DNA of 64,000 nt from Desulfonatronum sp. SC1 (lineage in GTDB: Bacteria > Desulfobacterota > Desulfovibrionia > Desulfovibrionales > Desulfonatronaceae): assembly GCF_003046795.1 (NCBI RefSeq), contig NZ_PZKN01000013.1:34223-98222 (forward strand). Reading direction: 5' to 3'. Shown in pieces: positions 35,491 to 43,172 of the stretch. Position 1 is the stretch's first letter. The number at the start of each line of letters is the position of its first letter. Under the pieces are notes generated by a model. It searched no databases, was not told the origin of the DNA, and worked only from the letters and a program-made list of their open reading frames with translations. Made by a program: the position numbers and the translations under genes.

Positions 35491-36765
35491 TTACTCCTCC
35501 CCCGCCGTGGACCGATAAAAGTAGGTGGTGTTGGCGTTGGGCACCACGGCAATGCGTGGAAATAGGCCTTCCGGATATGTTGCCAGCCACCCGTCCAACG
35601 CGGCTTGCGCCTCGCCCTTGGTCAGGTGGCACGCGGCCAACGTCTCGGCGTCCAGTTCCGAGTGCACCACTACGGTGAACCGGGTCAGGGTGCGGCTGAA
35701 CAGAAACGCCTTGTGCGCGCCCATGCGAAATCCCTGTTCCGCGAACTCGCGCATCTGTTCCACCGGACACGAAAATCGCCGGACGTAGTTCTCGTAGTGC
35801 GGGTCCCCCACGCCTTGGCTGCAAGCGGCCAGAAGCAGGATTTTTCCGCCAACCTCCGCGCACTGGGAGGCCATGTTCAGCCCTTTTTGAGCCTGATACA
35901 GACAGATGTCCTTGGGGTCCCCGCCGCAGGATGCGATGACGATCTCAAAGGGCCGGTCCAGGGGCAGACCGTAAACCTGCTCCGTGACAGCGGCTCCGGC
36001 CCGCAGCGCGGCCTCGCATTCTCCCACGAACAGGCCCACGGCCTGTTTGGCCGGATTCAGACAAATGTTCACGGCCAGGTCGATCCCGATCATCCGCCCG
36101 GCCTCGTTCAGGTCCAGCCGGGTCGGATTGTCCGCGATGTTCCCGACCCGGGCCGCGGGATCGGCCATCAGGGAATGGTTGCGCTCGATCATGGCCTTGG
36201 ACGCGCAGCCGATCGTGATGCCTTTGGAGCCGCCGGTCATGCCCTGGAACTGGTGCGGATCGACCATGCCCACCACGATCTTCAAGTCCGCCTCGCCGAT
36301 GGCCGCGTTGACCTCCACCGGTGTTCCTCTGGAGGTTGTCCCGAAGGAGGTCATGGGCGAGGTCAGGGCGTCGTGGGCCACTACGGCACAGCCGTGCAGA
36401 TCCTCCGGCAGGATGCGGGCCATCTGAGCCTCGTCCGGGGCCGGATGCAGCCCGCCGCCCACCACCACGGACACGTTCTCCGAGCGCAGTTCCGGCCAAA
36501 CTTGAAAAATCCGCTTGAGCAGCACCGGGAGCAGCTTTTTCAACGGCGCGGGGCGGGTCTCATCCGGAACGGCAATGGCCACACTTGAGGGCATGGGCCG
36601 TTGCTCCAGGGGCAGGGCGTCCATTGGGGCATCCAGGGCTTGGTGCAGGGCCACGGCTGAATCGCCGATCACCGGCAGATCCCGGGGGGTCATCACCACC
36701 ACTTCGGCTTGGTCCGGCAGCCGAAGCGTTCTGGTTCCTTTTCCGTACTTGAGCTGAATCTCCAT
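35491..36765 (-). CDS. LarA-family nickel-pincer racemase
   Basis: A 424-residue LarA/DUF2088 protein, the length of lactate racemase. Key residues fall where LarA has them: R71 (DETRPAP), H107 (GGGLHP), H171 (VDPHQFQG), K181 (GGSKG; the lysine that binds the nickel-pincer cofactor) and H197 (ERNHS). I chose ATG 36765, four bases after the MoaD stop, by family start. LarA enzymes racemise or epimerise 2-hydroxyacids. Within this operon the substrate is probably 3-sulfolactate, a sulfonated lactate. No LarB, LarC or LarE cofactor gene is in the window. Confidence 0.87.
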   Translation of the reverse strand: MEIQLKYGKGTRTLRLPDQAEVVVMTPRDLPVIGDSAVALHQALDAPMDALPLEQRPMPSSVAIAVPDETRPAPLKKLLPVLLKRIFQVWPELRSENVSVVVGGGLHPAPDEAQMARILPEDLHGCAVVAHDALTSPMTSFGTTSRGTPVEVNAAIGEADLKIVVGMVDPHQFQGMTGGSKGITIGCASKAMIERNHSLMADPAARVGNIADNPTRLDLNEAGRMIGIDLAVNICLNPAKQAVGLFVGECEAALRAGAAVTEQVYGLPLDRPFEIVIASCGGDPKDICLYQAQKGLNMASQCAEVGGKILLLAACSQGVGDPHYENYVRRFSCPVEQMREFAEQGFRMGAHKAFLFSRTLTRFTVVVHSELDAETLAACHLTKGEAQAALDGWLATYPEGLFPRIAVVPNANTTYFYRSTAGEE

Positions 36766-36769
36766 GATC

Positions 36770-37045
36770 TCATCCGCCGCAAATGTACGGGCAAAGCGAA
36801 ACAGAGGCCTTGTCCGGAAGTCTGGTTTGCAATGTGGCCATGTGACCGTTGACAAAGGCGAACATCACCTGATCCTCACGCAGTCCCAACTGGTGAATCA
36901 GCTCCGCTAGGGTGCAGCCTTCCGGAATCGGATACGCTTCCGGATTCGCCGGAGCATGATCCGCCAGAATCGACTCCAGCCGCACCCTGACCGTCACCTC
37001 CGCTTCACCGGCTCGCCCTGCTCCTTGTCCAGTATCGCCCATCAT
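36770..37045 (-). CDS. MoaD/ThiS-family sulfur carrier protein
   Basis: A 91-residue ubiquitin-like protein ending CPYICGG; the C-terminal diglycine is the site of adenylation and thiocarboxylation. Mid-sequence NGHMATLQTRL and the leading TVRVRLES strand fit the beta-grasp fold. The ATG at 37045 has GGAGG 6 bases upstream. It lies between AOR and larA. A dedicated MoaD for tungstopterin synthesis is common next to AOR genes. Confidence 0.87.
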   Translation of the reverse strand: MMGDTGQGAGRAGEAEVTVRVRLESILADHAPANPEAYPIPEGCTLAELIHQLGLREDQVMFAFVNGHMATLQTRLPDKASVSLCPYICGG

Positions 37046-37139
37046 TCCCTTTCCTCCGCAGAGACGCACTCCATACTCCCCCACGCCTTCTCAATCCTGA
37101 CTCCTGAGTTCTGACTTCTGTTTTCTGAACTCTCTCCCC

Positions 37140-39011
37140 TCACACCAGCCAATCCAAACTCAGCCTGTACAGCGTCCCCTTGCTCGGCACACCGTTCTCG
37201 TCCCAGCCCATCATGGCGTAGTAGAGATCCACGGCCTGCTGGAAAGAATCCGGGTCAATGGTCTGGCCCTTAAGCACGCCGTCGGGCAGCGGCTCGAACA
37301 TCCGCCGGAAGAGCTTGTCGTCCTTGCTGGTCATGCCCTCGCGGACATTGAACATCCGGGCCAGGACTATGGAGCGCTCGGCCACCAGCATCAGTTCATG
37401 CAGGCTGGTGCGCCAACCGGTGATGGCCTCCACGGCCTCGCCCAGCTTGTCGTAAGTCATGGAAAACAGGGGAGCGACCACGAAATTGCACAGACCCAGG
37501 GTGTTGTTCATGGCCCAGGTCTTTTCCCCGGCAATGAAGTAGCGGACCTTGTCCGGCCCGTTGTCCAAAGCCTGAGGCGCGACGAAGATGCCCAGCGGGT
37601 TGACCAGCTTCACGCCCTCGCCCTGAAAGGGCACTTCATGTGGGGCTTCGATGTGGTCCGCTCCGGTGGGAGACAATGCGAAACCCAAACCCACGCCGGT
37701 CTTGCCCCGGGGATCGTGAAAGGCCGGTTCCTGGCCCTTGACGTGAAAGGCGTATTTCTCCGCGCCCTTGCCGATGCGCTGGGCCGCGCGCTTGACGCCT
37801 TCGGCCAGAATGTCGCCGATCCCGTCACGAGACGCGATCTTCTCCACCAGCTCCAGCATGCCGGGGCCGTCGCCAAAGGTGATGGCCCTACCGCCCAAGT
37901 CATCGGCGGTCAGAATGCCCTTTTCCGCCAGTTCCATGGCCATGGCCACCACCGCGCCCGTGCCCACGGTGTCCAGCCCCAGAGCGTTGCAGCGTTCATG
38001 GCCCTTGCAGACCGCGTCCAGATCGCCCACCCCGCACATGGAGCCCAGGGCGGCCAGGGTTTCGTATTCCGGTCCGCCGTAGCGCTTCTCCGAGGTGTTG
38101 TTCACCTTGCGCTTGCAGGCCACGGAGCATTTGTAGCAGGTGTGCGTACCGTCCTGGATCTTTTCGTAGCCGTCCCAGCCCAGTTTGGCCGCGTCCTCGA
38201 ACTGGCAGTCCTTCCAGTTGCGGGTGGGCAGAATGCCGGAGTTCTGCTGGGCCATCAGGTGCTGGACAGTGCCGAACTTACGCATGTTCACCGAGGGCAT
38301 ATGCTCGACGATGCGGGCCCGGTGCCATTTGTTCAGTTCCTTGAGAGCCTCCGGGTCGGCCAGGGTCATGTTTTCCACGTCCCCGCGAACAACCACGGCC
38401 TTCAGGTTCTTAGAGCCCATCACCGCGCCCATGCCGCAGCGGCCGTTGGCATGGGCCAGCTCGTTGATCACGCAGGCCAGGCGGACCATGTTTTCCCCGG
38501 CAGGCCCGATGGAGGCGATGCGGACCTTCTTGCCTTCCGATGCTTCTTGGAGCTCCTCACGGATGGCATCCAGGGCCGGAGCATTTTCCAGCCCCCAAAT
38601 CCCACCGGCGTCCCGCAGCTCCACCTGGCCCTTGTTGATCCACAGATAGACCGGTTTGGGGGCTTTGCCGGTGAAGACCACAGCGTCGAATCCGGCATGC
38701 TTCAGCTCCGGTCCGAAGTACCCGGCTGCCTCGGATTCACCGAAACCACTGGTCAAGGGGTTCATGGCCGAGACGGTGTAGCGGTTGAAGCCCGACAAGC
38801 CGGACCCGCACAGCACGGATGCGGCGAAGACCAGGACGTTGTCCGGTCCCAAGGGATCAGCTTTGGGCGGAATGTGCTTGAGCATGTACCAGGATGCGAG
38901 GGCTCCGCCGCCCCAGTAAGTGCGATACCAGGCCTCGTCATGCTCATCCACGGACCAGGTTTGATTGGTCAGATCCACGACGAGAATTTTTCCATTGTAA
39001 CCAAACGGCAT
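37140..39011 (-). CDS. Aldehyde:ferredoxin oxidoreductase (tungsten family)
   Basis: A 623-residue AOR. The [4Fe-4S] ligands C292, C295, C299 (CYKCSVACK) and C508 (GLCNF) are spaced as in Pyrococcus AOR, and the bis-pterin-binding GRCGMGAVMGSKNLKAV loop is present. AORs oxidise aldehydes to acids with ferredoxin. Next to SuyAB and a sulfolactaldehyde-reductase-like dehydrogenase, the expected reaction is sulfolactaldehyde to sulfolactate. AAGGAG precedes ATG 39011. The substrate is inferred from context; a general aldehyde-detoxifying role is the alternative. Confidence 0.92.
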   Translation of the reverse strand: MPFGYNGKILVVDLTNQTWSVDEHDEAWYRTYWGGGALASWYMLKHIPPKADPLGPDNVLVFAASVLCGSGLSGFNRYTVSAMNPLTSGFGESEAAGYFGPELKHAGFDAVVFTGKAPKPVYLWINKGQVELRDAGGIWGLENAPALDAIREELQEASEGKKVRIASIGPAGENMVRLACVINELAHANGRCGMGAVMGSKNLKAVVVRGDVENMTLADPEALKELNKWHRARIVEHMPSVNMRKFGTVQHLMAQQNSGILPTRNWKDCQFEDAAKLGWDGYEKIQDGTHTCYKCSVACKRKVNNTSEKRYGGPEYETLAALGSMCGVGDLDAVCKGHERCNALGLDTVGTGAVVAMAMELAEKGILTADDLGGRAITFGDGPGMLELVEKIASRDGIGDILAEGVKRAAQRIGKGAEKYAFHVKGQEPAFHDPRGKTGVGLGFALSPTGADHIEAPHEVPFQGEGVKLVNPLGIFVAPQALDNGPDKVRYFIAGEKTWAMNNTLGLCNFVVAPLFSMTYDKLGEAVEAITGWRTSLHELMLVAERSIVLARMFNVREGMTSKDDKLFRRMFEPLPDGVLKGQTIDPDSFQQAVDLYYAMMGWDENGVPSKGTLYRLSLDWLV

Positions 39012-39059
39012 GTGCGGACTCCTTGAGTATTGTTTTCGTTCCGGGTTCGTTGCGTACTG

Positions 39060-40370
39060 TTATCTGGCGACGTACCCCAGGAAGATTTCGGGCAAGATGG
39101 TGGAGATTTTCGGGAAAAAGGAAATCAACAAGATGCAGGCGAACAGAGCCACCAGATACGGCAGCACCCCCACCGCGATCCGCTCCACCGAAACATTGGC
39201 TATTCGCGAGGCCACAAAGAGGTTCACCCCCAGTGGCGGCGTGGACAAGGCCACCTGGTTGGTCAGCACGAGGACCACCCCGAAGTGAATCGGATCAATG
39301 CCCAGCATGTGGATCATGGGCATGAGCACCGGCACGAGGATGATGATCGTGGACAGCGTTTCCATGAACATGCCCAGGATGACCAGCACGCCGACGATCA
39401 TCATCAGAACCATGAACGGATCTTCGGAAACCCCCAGGACCAATGCGGCAAGACGCTGCGGCGCCTCTTCGAAGGTCAGGATGCGACCGAACAGGGTGGA
39501 GGTGCCCACGATGAGCAGCACCGCGCCGCAGATCAGGGAGCCTTCCAGCAGTGATTTGTAAACCGCGGAGAATGTCAGGGCGCGGTTGATCACGAATCCG
39601 ACGAACAGGGCCCAGGCAATGGCCAGGACCGAGGCTTCCACGGGCGTGGCCAGCCCGGTGTAGATGGAGCCCAGGATGATCACCGGCGTGATCAGGGAGA
39701 AAAAGCTTTTCAGGCAGGTGCGCAGAAAATTGCCGAGATTGAAGGGTTGAATATCCTCATTGCTACCGAACCCTTTTCTTCGGGCCACCAGCCACGCGGT
39801 CATGCACATGGAAAAGCCGACGATGAATCCGGGCAGAAAGCCGGCGGTGAACATGGCCGTGACCGAGACGTTGCCCAGGATGGCGTAGATGATCATCGGG
39901 TTGCTGGGCGGGATCAGCAATCCGATGGTTCCACCCGAGGAGGCCACGGACGCGGCGTAATCCTTGCTGTAGCCGCTCCGGATCATCGCTGGGACCAGGA
40001 TGGTGCCCACCGCGGCCACCGTACCCGGACCGGACCCGGAAATGGCCGCGAAAAAGGTGCAGGCCAGGATGGTGGTCACGCCCAGGCCGCCGTGCATCCG
40101 GCCCACCAACTGCTTGACCACGTCCACGATCTGTTTGGTGATATTGCCATATTCCATTAGGGTTCCGGCGATCACGAAGCAGGGAATGGCCAGCAGAGGG
40201 AATATGTTCAGGCCGTCAAAAATAGAGTTGTGGATCACGGACATGGGCAGATACCCGCCGTAGATCAGGGCCACGGCCGAAGCCACGGCCAGGCTCATGA
40301 ACACGGGCATGCCCAACAGGAACATGGCTCCCAGGGACAGGAGGACCATTGCCAAGACACTGATTTCCAT
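39060..40370 (-). CDS. dctM: TRAP transporter large permease (DctM type)
   Basis: A 436-residue membrane protein with about 12 hydrophobic segments and the family features ISGSGPGTVAAVGTILVPAM and GLLIPPSNPMIIYAI. It forms the Na+-driven transport domain of a TRAP carrier. AGGAG lies before the ATG at 40370. It is encoded with DctQ and DctP in the sulfonate operon; related TRAP systems (HpsKLM) take up dihydroxypropanesulfonate. Confidence 0.94.
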   Translation of the reverse strand: MEISVLAMVLLSLGAMFLLGMPVFMSLAVASAVALIYGGYLPMSVIHNSIFDGLNIFPLLAIPCFVIAGTLMEYGNITKQIVDVVKQLVGRMHGGLGVTTILACTFFAAISGSGPGTVAAVGTILVPAMIRSGYSKDYAASVASSGGTIGLLIPPSNPMIIYAILGNVSVTAMFTAGFLPGFIVGFSMCMTAWLVARRKGFGSNEDIQPFNLGNFLRTCLKSFFSLITPVIILGSIYTGLATPVEASVLAIAWALFVGFVINRALTFSAVYKSLLEGSLICGAVLLIVGTSTLFGRILTFEEAPQRLAALVLGVSEDPFMVLMMIVGVLVILGMFMETLSTIIILVPVLMPMIHMLGIDPIHFGVVLVLTNQVALSTPPLGVNLFVASRIANVSVERIAVGVLPYLVALFACILLISFFPKISTILPEIFLGYVAR

Positions 40371-40387
40371 GTCGTCTCCTCCTTATC

Positions 40388-40894
40388 CTATTGAACCTGT
40401 TCCACCAACGACAGGAGCGTCCCCCGCCGCCAATGCGTGATGTAGCCTTCAATGATCCGCCAGCTCATCAAGACGAAGCCGAAGGGAATGATCATTTCCA
40501 CATAGGCCCGGACAATGCCCAGGACCGGCGAGAGTTCCGGAAACAGCAAATTGCCCTGGATCACGTTCCAGCTCAACCAGGCAATATAAAGGTTGAAGCA
40601 GACCCAGAGCAGGTCCGTGAACATCCGAAACGCCAAGCGGACTTTCAGGGGCATGAGCAGGTACTGGGCCGTGATCCGCACGTGGGTGCCGTGCTTGGCC
40701 ACCAGGGCCGCGCCCACGAACACCGTCCACAAAAAGGAATACCGGCTCAGCTCTTCGGTCCAGGCCATGCCGGACCCGGTGGCCCAGCGCACCCCGACCT
40801 GGATCATCAGACAGGCGACCATGGTCCCCACGCTCAGGGCGCAGAATACTTCCTCGAAATTGTCATAGACGTAACGTAGACTTTTCAAAAACAT
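40388..40894 (-). CDS. dctQ: TRAP transporter small permease (DctQ type)
   Basis: A 168-residue protein with four membrane segments and the conserved GMAWTEELSRYSFLWTVFVG motif. It completes the membrane part of the TRAP transporter with DctM, whose start is 17 bases downstream. GGAGG precedes the ATG at 40894. Confidence 0.92.
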   Translation of the reverse strand: MFLKSLRYVYDNFEEVFCALSVGTMVACLMIQVGVRWATGSGMAWTEELSRYSFLWTVFVGAALVAKHGTHVRITAQYLLMPLKVRLAFRMFTDLLWVCFNLYIAWLSWNVIQGNLLFPELSPVLGIVRAYVEMIIPFGFVLMSWRIIEGYITHWRRGTLLSLVEQVQ

Positions 40895-40925
40895 GGCCGC
40901 CTGCCTCCTTGTTCGACGATTTTGA

Positions 40926-41924
40926 TTAGTCGGCCATGACCGCCAGGGCCTCGTTGATCACTTCCTCGCCGCCCACCTGTTCGTGGAACTTGGGCCACAA
41001 ACCTCGGGCTCGCTCCATCCAGACGTCCTCGTCTTCCAGCTCATGGAATTCCATGCCGTTGTCCAGGCACGCCTGCAAAGCGAGTTGATCCTGCTCCGCG
41101 GCCCATTCCCACTCATATCGAGCGGCATCAGCGGCAGCCTTGGTGATCAGGTCTTTCACGGGCTGATCCAAACCCTGAAACCAGGCCTCGCTGACCAGCA
41201 TCGGGCCGACCCAGAGCAGATAGTGCAGTTGAGTGATGTACTTCTGGACTTCCCAGAATTTCTGATCCCGGTTCACGGCGTGAGGGTTTTCCTGGCCGTC
41301 GATGACTCCCTGCTGCAAGGCGTTGAAGGTCTCAGTCCAGGCCAAGGGATGCGGCTCCACGCCCCAGGAGCGGAAGCTCTCCATCTGAATTTCCACCGGG
41401 GGGGTCCGAATCTTCAACCCCTGAAGGTCGTCGATGGTGGTCACCGGGCGCACGGAGTTGGTCAGATGCCGATACCCGCCGATCAGCCAGGACAAGGGCC
41501 GGGTGCCGCTCTGCTGGGCGATCTTGTCGGCCATCTTGGCGTTGAATGCTTCATCGCTGAGCAGGGTGTAGGCCGTGTCGATGCCCGGGAACATGTAGGG
41601 CAGGTAGTAGATATTTGCCTGAGGAGCGAAAGGGGTCAGATTGCCCACGGCCAACACGGCCAAGTGGATTTCCTGGGTCCGCAGCTGGCGGACATTGGCC
41701 TGCTCGTCGCCCATGGAGCCTCCGTAAAAGGTCTGGACCTTGATCTTGCCGTCGGATTCGGCCTCCACGATTTCCTTGAATTTGTTGATGGCCGTGACGT
41801 GCAGGCTGCCGTCAGGGTTGGCCGTGGCCGCCCGGATGGTCATGCTCGGGTAGTCGGCCGCTGACGCCGGGAATGCGCCAAACAACAGGGCCAGGGACAC
41901 GATGGTCAGAAGCACTCGTTTCAT
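40926..41924 (-). CDS. dctP: TRAP transporter substrate-binding protein (DctP type)
   Basis: A 332-residue periplasmic protein with a signal peptide (cleavage after ASA, residue 22). LQGLKIRTP holds R173, the conserved carboxylate-clamping Arg of DctP proteins, and WTETFNALQQGVIDGQENP is the family segment. Ligands of DctP are organic acids, including hydroxy acids and sulfonates. In this operon DHPS or sulfolactate is inferred. AAGGAGAG precedes ATG 41924. Confidence 0.93.
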   Translation of the reverse strand: MKRVLLTIVSLALLFGAFPASAADYPSMTIRAATANPDGSLHVTAINKFKEIVEAESDGKIKVQTFYGGSMGDEQANVRQLRTQEIHLAVLAVGNLTPFAPQANIYYLPYMFPGIDTAYTLLSDEAFNAKMADKIAQQSGTRPLSWLIGGYRHLTNSVRPVTTIDDLQGLKIRTPPVEIQMESFRSWGVEPHPLAWTETFNALQQGVIDGQENPHAVNRDQKFWEVQKYITQLHYLLWVGPMLVSEAWFQGLDQPVKDLITKAAADAARYEWEWAAEQDQLALQACLDNGMEFHELEDEDVWMERARGLWPKFHEQVGGEEVINEALAVMAD

Positions 41925-42028
41925 TCCGTCTCTCCTTCGGTTGGGGGGTTGCTATGCCTTTCCACCGGACCGGCACGCGCCGATCCGGAATTTCGCCATT
42001 GTCAGCAAGAGACAGGCGGGGCAGGTCC

Positions 42029-42889
42029 CTACTTGCCGACGGCCTTGATCACCGCATTGCAGTCCTCTTTGCCGAATCCCTCGGCGCTGGCCTGCTTGTA
42101 GTATTCCAGGGCCGCTTCCATGGCTTTCAAATCCTGACCCCAGGCCCGAGCCATTTCCAGACCGAGGCGAACATCCTTCAGGGCCAGATCCAGGCCGAAG
42201 CGCGGCGCATAGTCGTCATTGGCAATCCACGGGCCGCGGACATCCATCTGAAAGCTGCGCGCGCCGGTGTCCGTGAGCAGTTCCAGCAGCAACTTGCGAT
42301 CCAGTCCGGCCTTGTCCCCGACCCGGATGCCTTCGGCAAGGACGGCCAGATTGGTCATCCCGATCATGTTGGAGATCAACTTCACGGCACAGGCCGCGTC
42401 AACGGAGCCCACGTAACTGGGAATGCCGATGATCTTGAAAATGTCGCCGAGTTTGTCCACCAGGGCCTTGTCCCCGCCGATGAACATGGGCTCCTCGGCC
42501 TTTTCGGCATGGGCCGGGGTCTTGCCCAGGGTGCACTGGATGTAGCCCAGGCCGTGCTTCTCAGCCGCGGCCTTCAACTCGTTGGATGTGCCGGGATCGA
42601 TGGTGGACAGCTCAATGTGCGTGGCCCCCTTTTTCATTTTGGCGTACAGGCCGCCGTCTCCGAGCATCACGCCCGTGACGTGTTGGGGCAGGGGCAGACT
42701 CGAGAAGACCACGTCGCAACCGCTCAGATTCGAAATATCCGTGGCGGCCTTGCCGCTTGGCCCCGCGTCCAGGGTCCGTTGAATGGCCTCGGCGCTCAGG
42801 TCGTACACAAGAACGTCCTTCCCGGCGCGAATCAAGTTCCTGGCCAAGGGACCTCCCATGAGGCCGGCACCGATGAATCCAATCTGCAT
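42029..42889 (-). CDS. Beta-hydroxyacid dehydrogenase, sulfolactaldehyde-reductase-like
   Basis: A 286-residue enzyme with the Rossmann motif GFIGAGLMGG (4-13), STIDPGTS, catalytic K170 and N174 (KLISN). The family's usual substrate loop, SGGxxxA, is replaced by LGKTPAHAEKA: the second Gly is K123. From memory, the sulfolactaldehyde reductase YihU has a basic residue in a similar GRTSANA loop that contacts the sulfonate. Here it would oxidise 2,3-dihydroxypropane-1-sulfonate to sulfolactaldehyde, or the reverse. The AGGAGAG site fixes the start at 42889. It is the first gene of the operon; other hydroxyacid substrates remain possible. Confidence 0.85.
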   Translation of the reverse strand: MQIGFIGAGLMGGPLARNLIRAGKDVLVYDLSAEAIQRTLDAGPSGKAATDISNLSGCDVVFSSLPLPQHVTGVMLGDGGLYAKMKKGATHIELSTIDPGTSNELKAAAEKHGLGYIQCTLGKTPAHAEKAEEPMFIGGDKALVDKLGDIFKIIGIPSYVGSVDAACAVKLISNMIGMTNLAVLAEGIRVGDKAGLDRKLLLELLTDTGARSFQMDVRGPWIANDDYAPRFGLDLALKDVRLGLEMARAWGQDLKAMEAALEYYKQASAEGFGKEDCNAVIKAVGK

Positions 42890-42982
42890 GATACTCTCCT
42901 TTGTCGGATGAAATGGTTTATTTCCGTGATAAGCGCACTGGACTCCGGGCGTCCACGTCACATGCATTTACGAAAGCATTAC

Positions 42983-42998
42983 AGCAAAGACCATTCCA
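42983..42998 (-). promoter_or_regulatory. Candidate sigma-54 promoter for the sulfonate operon
   Basis: Read on the minus strand, TGGAATGGTCTTTGCT keeps the invariant -24 GG and -12 GC with the exact 10-base spacing. It lies about 95 bases before the start codon of the first operon gene, in the divergent region shared with a sigma-54 activator gene. The CAC of the consensus is not conserved (AAT). Confidence 0.6.
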
Positions 42999-43085
42999 AG
43001 CTGAACCTTTTGTAATATTTCTATTAACAGCTTGATATAAAAAGATAAAAACAATTAACAGCGCAACAACTTCATCTTTTTTGTG

Positions 43086-43136
43086 CCCACATATGGACGA
43101 GACAGCCCATTTATGGGTAGGAATGGGCATCCATTC
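43086..43136. promoter_or_regulatory. Dyad cluster, candidate activator binding sites
   Basis: Three small dyads lie 90-140 bases upstream of the sigma-54 promoter: CCCACATATGG (43086-43096), CCCATTTATGGG (43106-43117) and GAATGG-GCAT-CCATTC (43121-43136). The first two share a CCCA-N4-TGG pattern with a 20-base spacing, as enhancer sites of sigma-54 activators often do. Confidence 0.45.
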
Positions 43137-43172
43137 AGGACAATCCGCCACATTGCAGCAAAAAGAGGCAGC

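Noticed and set aside
37398..39026. Plus-strand frame of about 540 codons opposite the AOR gene
   Set aside because: Antisense of a conserved gene with intact cluster ligands; no ribosome-binding site or family resemblance.
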